From Pyronema omphalodes (Eukaryota > Ascomycota > Pezizomycetes > Pezizales > Pyronemataceae): a stretch of DNA of 64,000 nucleotides. The stretch covers positions 186,001 to 250,000 of the forward strand of contig JAJJXM010000060.1 in the NCBI GenBank assembly GCA_024516155.1, given 5' to 3'. Shown in pieces: positions 33,896 to 41,757 of the stretch (its first letter is position 1; each line of letters starts with the position of its first letter). A model generated the notes under the pieces. It had not been told where the DNA came from, did no database searches, and worked only from the letters and a program-made list of their open reading frames with translations. The position numbers and the translations under genes were made by a program.

Positions 33896-35286
33896 TGTCA
33901 CACCCTATAATGTGTGAAGATAGAATTTGTATCATATATAACGCTATGGAGAATATGGCAAACTCGACAGGAGAATGAATAATTGAGTTAGTATCCCGGG
34001 CCGGAACCCCCAGAGGAGCTCCGGCTAGCCACGTCACGTGATTCGTGACTTTCCGATAGGACCTCACGAGGATCCCGGCCCGAGGCGTCGAAACTATTAT
34101 TCACTGTCAGTTTGGGAGGACTCAGGACGGAGAAGGGGAAAAGGAACACTTACCTCAAGGGTGTCGACTTACCCTTGAGACAACTACGAACGACGCTGAT
34201 GGAGAACGCAGAAGACGACGAAAGGTCACCTCCTTATACCTGAGGAGTATTCGGCAATACACGGCTACAATAGGGGCTGCATAGGAACAGGAGATTCCAA
34301 GAAGATGCAGATGCGGCGCAAGAGTGTCATCCGGTGTTACGAGTTGGGTGGACAGTTAGGCGAAGAGATAAGGCAGAGTCTAGTCAGCAAACAGGAGTGG
34401 AATGCAGGACAAGGGTCAACAGTGCATTAGCATGAGACGACGTCCAGCAGGGAACTCCACTCAGGAAACCTGTTTGATGGAACTGATATGACGCGTCCTT
34501 AGGCCTAGAGCTGCCAACTTGGAACAAGACGGCGGTTGCATCCACACCAGGGTGTGGCTGCGCGCAAGTGCGCGCAGGTGGGGCACATATGACATCACAC
34601 AGGAATGTGACGGAGTGATCCACTCCGGTAGGGCATCAGGATGCCTTATGATGTCAGTGACCTCTACTTGCAATCGAGATTCTCTAGGGAGATCTATGAT
34701 GGCGCGACTCATCCGATAAATGACTCATGCGTCATTATCACAGGAGTTCATGCATGATGCAGTCAGACGGAGTTGCCCTCCGGTGTGACTCATAACCCCA
34801 GCACCTCATTGGAAGGTGTGGTAGTACGGTGAGCTATTTCAAGGATTAATCTGACCAGGGCGAGCATTATGCAAGTGAGCAATTAATTTAATTGCGCGCT
34901 TAGTATGATGCAAGCCTCAGCAGATGCGTCTCAGCTTTGACCCATGTCTTATCTCCTAAGCTCAGTTTGGCAGTTGGTTCCCCAAGGAAGGCTGGGCGAA
35001 CTTGTAGACCAAAGTCTATAAAAGACCCTATGTCTTCCCTCTGTCTCCTCCATCATCAACCATTGATCCTATACGCGACGATACCACATCTACACCAACG
35101 AATACCTCCGAAGACGACCCTTAAGTTTATTCGGCCTGTGATCGATTGATTTACTTCCTAGCTTTATCTTTGGAACGAAGTGTCTGTTAGTTCTTGGGAA
35201 CGAAGTGTTTGTCTACATCCAGAACGAAGCATTCGAGTTACAATCGAAAAAGCCTCTGCATAGTCAGGACTGTGCCCAGGTTCACA
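33896..35286 (+). repeat. element 2 3' LTR (1391 bp)
   Basis: It is a direct copy of 26374-27764 with one visible mismatch, and is followed by the AAGGG duplication. Confidence 0.95.
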
Positions 35287-35291
35287 AAGGG
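35287..35291. repeat. target site duplication AAGGG, right
   Basis: It matches 26369-26373. Confidence 0.92.
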
Positions 35292-35535
35292 GCAGGGACA
35301 CGAATCTCGACTCTCTGACCCCGAACCAATGGAATTAGATTCCACTCGTCGACCGAAACCAAGGGATAGGACGGAGGAGGATAGGCGGAAGCGGAATAAC
35401 GAATGTTTTAACTGTGGGAAGGTGGGACACTACGCTGCGAAGTGCCCAAGTAAGAAATTATTCAGAGCAGCGGAAACGACATTGGTAGAGGAGGGACTCG
35501 GTGAGACGTCGGGAAAAGAGAACCCCCAGGAATAA
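35292..35535 (+). CDS. element 1 Gag, C-terminal part with zinc knuckle
   Basis: The frame resumes from the gag fragment ending at 26373. It encodes an Arg/Lys-rich stretch, then the CCHC knuckle CFNCGKVGHYAAKC, an RNA-packaging motif, and ends at TAA 35533-35535. The pol frame overlaps its last 31 nt, and a canonical slippery heptamer lies within that overlap. Confidence 0.88.
35511..35517 (+). other. -1 ribosomal frameshift heptamer GGGAAAA
   Basis: In the gag frame the codons are GGA-AAA, so G-GGA-AAA fits X-XXY-YYZ exactly. Pol is in the -1 frame and open from 35505. The heptamer lies between that point and the gag stop at 35533, where a functional site must lie. The downstream stimulatory structure was not assessed. 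Confidence 0.65.
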
Positions 35536-35696
35536 AAGGAAAAGGTGGATTCCTGGGGCAACTGTCGCCCACCAGTTCAACCACGGCAGGACCGGCGGAT
35601 AGAATCTCGAGTGTAGGACCATACGGAAGAAACGAAAAAATTATCCTGCGAGTAAAGTTAATCGGACGAAATAAGAAAGAATACCAAACAACGGCC

Positions 35697-38600
35697 ATGA
35701 TCGACTGCGGGGCCACGGAGAATTTTATAGATCGAAAATATGTGAGACAGCAGGGATTGCCCTGCGCGAAAAAATTAACCCCACGAAAGGTTCTCGCTGT
35801 AGACGGACGGGAATTGGATGGGGGACCAGTAACCCACGATGCCATGGTGACCATGGTGATCAACGACCATAGGGAAGACATCAAGCTCCACTGTATTACC
35901 ATTGGCAACGCACCCATTATCCTGGGACTGCCTTGGTTGCGGAAACACAATCCCAGCATCGACTGGAAGGAAGGAAGGATTGTCTTCAACTCCGAGAAAT
36001 GCGGAAAGAACTGCCTTCCTACCTCGCCCCATGCCACGACCGTATCGGAACGGGGGGCAGAAAAAGAATATAATCAACGGATACATGAGGAAGCGGAGCA
36101 CGCCTATGGTATGGAAGAACCGAAGGAGATGCTTCAGACGGATGAGGAAGATGAGCCTCGCATCCAAGAAATCTGGGGAGAAAGTATAGAAGAAGATGAC
36201 GAAGGAGAAGAGGTGGAAGAGTCGGAGGACGAGGATATGGAAAGCGTGCAGGGATCTAGGCGCGCGGAATCCACCGAGGCCGATCCCGACTCGTCTCAGT
36301 GCGCTTCGCGGCAACCCCCGCAAGCGCCAGCCAACCAGAAGGAACCGGGGAACTGGGAAACCGCTCCCGCCAAATCAACCGCTACTGCACCAACCAACCA
36401 GGAAGAACCGGGGAACTGGGAAACCGCTCCCGCCAAATCAATTGCCACTTCCGGGGAATTGGAACTCGCGAGTACCATAAGTCGAGCGGGGAAGAGCAAG
36501 CCTGACTCCCTGGAAGAAATAATACCACCGGAATATGCAGATTACCTCTCCGTATTCAGGGAAAAAGAGGCGGTAGGGTTACCTCCGCACCGACATCATG
36601 ACCACCGGATTCCCTTGATGGACGGAAAGGTTCCGCCGTTCGAACCCCTGCGAGCCCTCGATGAAGAACGTCTGCGAGTACTGAGGGATTACTTGGAAGA
36701 GAATGAAAAGAGGGGTTGGGTCCGACGGTCGACGTCTCCAGCGGGAGCCCCCATCCATTTCGTTAAGAAAAAGGATGGTACTTTACGGTTATGCGTCGAC
36801 TACCGACGACTCAACGAAATCACAATCAAGGATCGCACCCCACTCCCGCTGATAGGGGAAGCGTTGGATAGACTTTCCAACGCCAAGATCTATACCAAAT
36901 TAGATGTGCGAGATGCATACCATAACCTCCGAATAGCCACAGGAGATGAATGGAAAACTGCGTTCCGTACCAAGTACGGTCTATACGAGTATTTGGTAAT
37001 GCCATTTGGTTTGACAAATGCTCCAGCTTCATTTCAACGATGGATGAACGAAGTCTTAAGTGATTACCTCGACATCTTTTGCATCGCCTATCTCGACGAC
37101 ATATTGATCTACTCAGATAATATGGAGGAACATCGAAAGCACGTCCGCATGGTCTTGGAGAGGTTAAGGGACGTAGGACTCACCCTGAAACCCTCGAAAT
37201 GTGAATTCCACACGAAAAAGACGGAATACCTGGGATACATCATCTCCCCCACAGGGTTGCAGATGGACCCCGAGAAAATTAGGGCGGTTAAGGAATGGAA
37301 GGAACCGGTAAATGTGAAGGGAGTCCAGAGTTTCCTTGGGTTCGCCAATTTCTACCGTCGATTCATCCGGGATTTCAGCAAGATCACCACGCCATTGACA
37401 CGATTGACGAAGAAACAGGTACCCTGGGAGTGGAATGACGAGACACAACGGGCCTTTGAGCAACTCAAAACGGCAATGATATCCCAACCGATCCTGCAAC
37501 ATTTCGACCCGGATCGGCCGCTCACCCTGGAAACAGACGCCTCAGACTATGCCATCGGGGCAGTCTGCTCACAACCCGACGACTCCAACGTACTGCACCC
37601 CCTTGCCTATTTTTCAAGAAAATTAAAAGAAGCGGAGCTCAATTACGACATCCACGATAAGGAGCTCCTCGCAATAGTGGAAGCCTTGGACAAATGGTCG
37701 ACATACTGCAAATCAACAAAACACAGTATCCGGATACTGTCAGACCATAAGAATCTAGAGTATTGGCAAACGAAGAGGGATCTCAACCTCCGACAGGCCC
37801 GATGGGCGGAACAACTGGCCAACTATGACTTCACGATCACGTATCGTCCGGGGAAGTTGGCAGGAAAACCCGACATATTGTCCCGAGAGTCAGGAGACTC
37901 TCCCTGGGAAGGGGAGATGAAGCACCGGCAGAACCGAAGCCGAGTCCTCCTTCCCCAGGAAGTCTTTCATGTGAACGGGACACAGTTGATAAGACTCACC
38001 CCGGACACCCCCCTCATTACCAAAATTCGGGAAAAAACGAAGACCGATACAGAACTCCTGGAGGTAATCCGCAAACTTCGGGAAGGGATAGCCCGAGACA
38101 ATAGGGTCCCCTTGGGGTTATGCGAGGAAAAGGATGGGTTACTCCTATACGAGGGATTGATATGGGTCCCGGACGACGACGACCTGAGGTTACAAATTTT
38201 ACGACAACATCACGACTCCCAGGCCGCGGGGCATCCGGGAAGGGCAAGGACCTTGGAGTTGGTCAGCCGAAATTTTTATTGGCCACAACAACGGCAGTAT
38301 GTGACTCGATATGTCGACTACTGTGATACCTGTAAACGTATCAAGCCCATTAAGCACGCCCCCTTCGGTCTCTTACGACCGTTACAGATTCCAGAAAGAC
38401 CATGGGAATCCATCTCCATGGATTTCATCACGGGTCTTCCGGAGGATGGGGGAATGAATGCGATATGGGTGATTGTGGACCGCTTGACGAAGATGGCACA
38501 CTTCGTAGCATGTAAGGATACTATGGGACCCAGGGAACTTGCGGACGGGTTCCTCACACATGTGGTACGGGCCCATGGACTCCCCAGCAGCATCATCTCG

Positions 38601-39482
38601 GACCGGGGGTCCCTATTCACCTCTCAGTTCTGGAAGAGGGTTATGGAGGCAATGGGGACGACGAGGAACCTGAGTACGGCGTTTCACCCAGAGTCCGACG
38701 GACAGACAGAGAGGGTCAATGCGATCCTCGAACAATACCTCAGGGCGTATTGTAACTATCAACAGGACAATTGGAACCAACTCCTTCCTATGGCGGAGTT
38801 CTGCTACAACAATTCCCGCTCAGGAACGACCAAGGTGTCCCCCTTCTTTGCAAATTACGGATATCATCCCCGTTTTACCCAGCCGCTGGGTGAAGTCGCG
38901 GAAGGAAACCCCGAGGTCTCCAAATATGTTGGCGCCCTCAACCGACTTCACGAGGATCTGAGGGCGGAGGTCCACTATGCCCGGACGGCTCATGCAGAAC
39001 AGGCGAACCGGCATCGACACCCGGATCCGGTCCTTCGAGTGGGAGATCGGGTCTGGCTGAAGAGGAAGAATGTGAAAACCACCCGACCCTCCAACAAGCT
39101 CGATTACAAGCTATTGGGGCCCTACACTATCTTGTCTAAGGTAGGGTCGCGAGCTTATAAGCTGGACCTCCCCCCAAACGCAAAAATCCATCCAGTATTT
39201 CACATCTCCCTTCTAGAACCGTCTCAACCTACTTCGACAACCATCCCAGGCCATATTCAGCCCCCTCCGCTACCGATTGTCCTCGACGACGAGGAAGAGT
39301 GGGAAGTTGAGGAAATAGTGGATTCTCGACGCCACCGGGGTCAGATACAATATCGAGTTAAGTGGACTGGTTTCCACGACCCCGATACGACCTGGTACCC
39401 CGCCGACAATTTCCAAAACTCCCCCGACGCCATCACCCAATTCCACCGCAGGTACCCGAATAAACCTGCTCCACAGCTGTAA
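35697..39482 (+). CDS. element 1 Pol (protease-RT-RNase H-integrase-chromodomain)
   Basis: From the first ATG this is 1261 aa, but the frame is open from 35505 and is probably reached by frameshifting. The retropepsin active site is MIDCGATENFID at the very start of the ATG-initiated form, so that ATG would truncate the protease; the fusion start makes better sense. Then come an acidic linker with a twofold EPGNWETAPAKS repeat; RT with AYLDDILIYSD; RNase H with LETDASDYAIGAV; the integrase HHCC (HHDSQAAGHPG, CDTCKRIK); a DDE core (SMDFITGLP, IISDRGSLFTS); and a chromodomain (WEVEEIVDSRRHRGQ, YRVKWTGFHDPDTTW). It ends TAA, overlapping the ATG of ORF3 by 1 nt. Confidence 0.95.
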   Translation: MIDCGATENFIDRKYVRQQGLPCAKKLTPRKVLAVDGRELDGGPVTHDAMVTMVINDHREDIKLHCITIGNAPIILGLPWLRKHNPSIDWKEGRIVFNSEKCGKNCLPTSPHATTVSERGAEKEYNQRIHEEAEHAYGMEEPKEMLQTDEEDEPRIQEIWGESIEEDDEGEEVEESEDEDMESVQGSRRAESTEADPDSSQCASRQPPQAPANQKEPGNWETAPAKSTATAPTNQEEPGNWETAPAKSIATSGELELASTISRAGKSKPDSLEEIIPPEYADYLSVFREKEAVGLPPHRHHDHRIPLMDGKVPPFEPLRALDEERLRVLRDYLEENEKRGWVRRSTSPAGAPIHFVKKKDGTLRLCVDYRRLNEITIKDRTPLPLIGEALDRLSNAKIYTKLDVRDAYHNLRIATGDEWKTAFRTKYGLYEYLVMPFGLTNAPASFQRWMNEVLSDYLDIFCIAYLDDILIYSDNMEEHRKHVRMVLERLRDVGLTLKPSKCEFHTKKTEYLGYIISPTGLQMDPEKIRAVKEWKEPVNVKGVQSFLGFANFYRRFIRDFSKITTPLTRLTKKQVPWEWNDETQRAFEQLKTAMISQPILQHFDPDRPLTLETDASDYAIGAVCSQPDDSNVLHPLAYFSRKLKEAELNYDIHDKELLAIVEALDKWSTYCKSTKHSIRILSDHKNLEYWQTKRDLNLRQARWAEQLANYDFTITYRPGKLAGKPDILSRESGDSPWEGEMKHRQNRSRVLLPQEVFHVNGTQLIRLTPDTPLITKIREKTKTDTELLEVIRKLREGIARDNRVPLGLCEEKDGLLLYEGLIWVPDDDDLRLQILRQHHDSQAAGHPGRARTLELVSRNFYWPQQRQYVTRYVDYCDTCKRIKPIKHAPFGLLRPLQIPERPWESISMDFITGLPEDGGMNAIWVIVDRLTKMAHFVACKDTMGPRELADGFLTHVVRAHGLPSSIISDRGSLFTSQFWKRVMEAMGTTRNLSTAFHPESDGQTERVNAILEQYLRAYCNYQQDNWNQLLPMAEFCYNNSRSGTTKVSPFFANYGYHPRFTQPLGEVAEGNPEVSKYVGALNRLHEDLRAEVHYARTAHAEQANRHRHPDPVLRVGDRVWLKRKNVKTTRPSNKLDYKLLGPYTILSKVGSRAYKLDLPPNAKIHPVFHISLLEPSQPTSTTIPGHIQPPPLPIVLDDEEEWEVEEIVDSRRHRGQIQYRVKWTGFHDPDTTWYPADNFQNSPDAITQFHRRYPNKPAPQL

Positions 39483-40531
39483 TGGACGATAGAACGAACT
39501 CCGAGGACCCGCCGTCCTCTTTGGGCTGGTACCGAACCCCTACTCCCCCGGCAGAAAAGAAATCCCCCCACCCCACGATCCCGCACGCAGAACTACATTG
39601 GTCGTTCTGCAACAACGACTCCTGCTCCATTCACCTCCAATCGAAATTAAACAACAATCATTTCCCAGCGGTGGCGCAAGCAATTGCGGCACGCATAAAA
39701 AAATCATGTAGCTGCGGGCAGCTACATGACCCCGAGTTAGAATGGGTGATCCGACACCGGAGGATGGACCCGCAAAAGGCCTGCAAGGCATGGCAGAAAG
39801 GGAAGAGACTCTGCAATGTGTGTAAATTCCTGGTCAACAAGGACGGACACGACCAGAGATGCGGTATCAGAGGATGGAAACCCCCCACGGAGACCCCGGC
39901 AACGATACCACCCGCCAAGAACGAGCCCGGGACGGGAAAGGAGCCTCCCGTCCCTACGGAAAACCAGGAAAACGAACCACCCCGTCCCCGCGAACTGGAA
40001 TCGGAGGACTCGACCATCCCTACGATCCGACACCAACTCCCAGTGATTATGATGACGGGACCCTCGGACCACGAGAGGGTGGCAATCAACCTGTCTTTCT
40101 ATCAGACAGCGGAGCCGGAACAGCGTCTCCCCACCGTCGACCTGACATCCGCCCCTTGTTCGGATCCCCCGGAGCCCCCCGCCTCAGGGCACCAACAAGA
40201 TCAAATACCCCCGTTCTCCTCAGGGCACCAACAAGAACAAATAACGGCGCCCCCCTTAGGACACCAACAAGAGCAAATACCGCCTTATGTCCTCGAGGAC
40301 ATCACCCAGGACGTCGTACGTCGCCGACGTCGGGGAGGGCAGTATCGGGGACGGTCCCCCATCCGGAGGCCCGCGTTGAGGACTGCCAGCGGCCTCGCCG
40401 GAGTCTCGGCCTGGAGGGGGGGGCTTATGTCACAACGCTCCCGTGACATGCTCCTGGCCTCCGCCGTCACCACCGCAGGGCTATGGGTGATCGTCATCAC
40501 CCTAGCAACCTGCTACGCTGTCATGAAGTGA
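39482..40531 (+). CDS. element 1 ORF3: Cys/His-rich protein with LTR-encoded transmembrane tail
   Basis: This 349-aa protein starts in a TAATG overlap with the pol stop, suggesting termination-reinitiation. Residues 39-127 hold Cys/His clusters: Cys43-x4-Cys48-x2-His51, Cys76/Cys78/His82, and Cys111-x2-Cys114-x8-His123-x3-Cys127, likely zinc ligands. Then come a Pro/Glu-rich region, three GHQQ(D/E)QI repeats (about 230-265), an Arg-rich patch (VVRRRRRGG) and a C-terminal hydrophobic helix, residues about 323-347 (MLLASAVTTAGLWVIVITLA). The last 33 codons lie inside the 3' LTR. The layout (basic patch then terminal helix) resembles a tail-anchored membrane protein. I recall similar C-x4-C-x2-H motifs near fungal retroelements but no assigned function. 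It could be envelope-like, a Gag/Env-independent membrane targeting factor, or unrelated. Confidence 0.8.
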   Translation: MDDRTNSEDPPSSLGWYRTPTPPAEKKSPHPTIPHAELHWSFCNNDSCSIHLQSKLNNNHFPAVAQAIAARIKKSCSCGQLHDPELEWVIRHRRMDPQKACKAWQKGKRLCNVCKFLVNKDGHDQRCGIRGWKPPTETPATIPPAKNEPGTGKEPPVPTENQENEPPRPRELESEDSTIPTIRHQLPVIMMTGPSDHERVAINLSFYQTAEPEQRLPTVDLTSAPCSDPPEPPASGHQQDQIPPFSSGHQQEQITAPPLGHQQEQIPPYVLEDITQDVVRRRRRGGQYRGRSPIRRPALRTASGLAGVSAWRGGLMSQRSRDMLLASAVTTAGLWVIVITLATCYAVMK

Positions 40532-41222
40532 AGGGATAGGGTTAGGGCAAGGGGCTGGGCCCCTTGCCGAGGATTTTCATATGTTCGGAGTTATTTCTTA
40601 TTTGGATTTCTTTTAGGTATCACGGCGGCTAGGAAAATGTTGGAATCTTTTACTTCTCTCTTTTGGTATGTACTCTTTCTTTACTATTTGGAATTACGGC
40701 GGTTAGCCAGGAAGTTATCTCTTTCGGTATGTACTCTTTCTTTGCTATTTGGAATCATGGCGGTTAGCCGGTAGTTATCTCTTTTGGTATGTACTCTTTC
40801 CTTGTTATTATTACCATTTGGAATTACGGCGTTTAGTTATCTTGCTTTCTTATTTGGAATTACGGCGGTTGGCAAATGTTGGGGAATGTTGGTCATGTAT
40901 GTAGTTATCACGGCGGTTAGCATTGGGAGCATTCTCCGCAGGCGGAGAATGCTGAGTCACGAGTCATGAAGGAACAAGTATAAGAGGAGGAAATTTGTAT
41001 GTAGTTTATTTCTTCACGCAATCAAGTTTCTATTTACCACAATCCTATCTACAAAAGTTCCCTTGTGATATCCCATCTCGCCAAACTCACCTGTGATTTC
41101 CCAAGCCCACAAACCCTTGCCCATTCCCAACTTACCAGCCTTACCTAACCCGCCGCCGCCCTCCTCGCCGCCGAAAACCCCGCGCTGCCTGTCGTCAGTA
41201 ACCGTGGATACGGATTCTGATA
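40428..41222 (+). repeat. element 1 3' LTR (795 bp)
   Basis: Compared with the 5' LTR it lacks one T near 40547 and has two transitions (in AATCATGGCGG and TTACCATTTGG). Its first 104 bp encode the ORF3 tail and stop. It carries the same motif array, hairpin and TATAAG box. Confidence 0.93.
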
Positions 41223-41336
41223 AAATGGAAGGGTGACTACACGCCAACATGGGAACCAGAGGAATTCCTTGAAGACGTTACGGCAGTCGATGAGTTTCAC
41301 CAGCAATACCCAGACAAGCCTCGACCTCTCTCGTAG
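41223..41336 (+). pseudogene. chromodomain tail of a third Ty3/Gypsy element (element C)
   Basis: The reading frame KWKGDYTPTWEPEEFL...DEFHQQYPDKPRP followed by TAG is the C-terminal half of a chromovirus chromodomain. Its upstream part is absent from the window: element 1's LTR abuts it directly. Confidence 0.85.
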
Positions 41337-41361
41337 GAACTCGAGCCTAAGAGGGGGCTCC

Positions 41362-41757
41362 TGTCACGGCTCCAGCATTGTCACCCGTATTCTGGATTGT
41401 CTCAGCCTGCACAGTCATAGAGCACAGCCGCAGGGCTGCGCCACATCATATGTCAGCACCAGTACAGCCACCCTCGCAGCCGCAACGCACTAGTCTATCC
41501 TTTCCTTATCACCTTCCTTATCTGTCTTAGTTATCTTAGTTCGTTTCATCAGCACAAGCGTCACATTGTTATAACATGCATTAGTTTCTTGGCTTCTTTG
41601 TTTAGGTTCTTGGCTCGGTTGAAAACCCTGTCAGGGTTTGGGTTGTTCTTAGGAGGATTTGTGTATATAAGGAGGGCTCTCCCTCCGCTCTGTCCGTTTC
41701 CTTTTCTTTCTTCTTTACAGAACGTCTTGTCCAGTTAGCAATCTAGTTACCTTGACA
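41362..41757 (+). repeat. LTR of element C
   Basis: It follows a purine tract (AAGAGGGGGCTCC). It starts TGTCAC and is taken to end at TTGACA, giving a TGTCA/TGACA terminal inverted repeat and about 396 bp. TATATAAG lies at 41664-41671. The right boundary is inferred because no second LTR is in view. Confidence 0.65.

Larger units (their letters stand above)
26374..35286 (+). mobile_element. element 2: young Ty3/Gypsy chromovirus nested in element 1 gag
   Basis: This is an 8913-bp element with 1391-bp LTRs (26374-27764 and 33896-35286), TG...CA termini, a perfect AAGGG duplication, gag, pol with a C-terminal chromodomain, and a polypurine tract (AACAGGGGGGAGGTGG, 33880-33895). The LTRs have equal length, and the only difference I see is G at 26406 versus T at 33928, so the insertion is very recent. 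Pol is open over its full length. Gag has one in-frame TAA at 28159-28161. No extra ORF follows pol, unlike element 1. Confidence 0.95.
24665..41222 (+). mobile_element. element 1: Ty3/Gypsy chromovirus with an extra ORF, split by element 2
   Basis: Order: LTR (24665-25460), gag first part, insertion of element 2 (26374-35286 plus one duplicated 5-mer), gag end with zinc knuckle, pol with chromodomain, ORF3, polypurine tract (GGAGGGGGGGGC near 40413-40424), LTR (40428-41222). Without the insertion it would be about 7.6 kb. The LTRs differ by two transitions and one 1-bp indel. No target site duplication is visible (TAAGC left, AAATG right). The left flank is a hAT gene and the right flank another element's chromodomain, which suggests recombination between two copies rather than a simple insertion. 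All ORFs are open apart from the split in gag. Confidence 0.9.

Noticed and set aside
26862..35149. Identical short ORFs at 26862/34384, 26939/34461, 26997/34519 and 27415/34937
   Set aside because: They sit in the two LTRs of element 2. They are identical only because the LTRs are, overlap on both strands and lack motifs.
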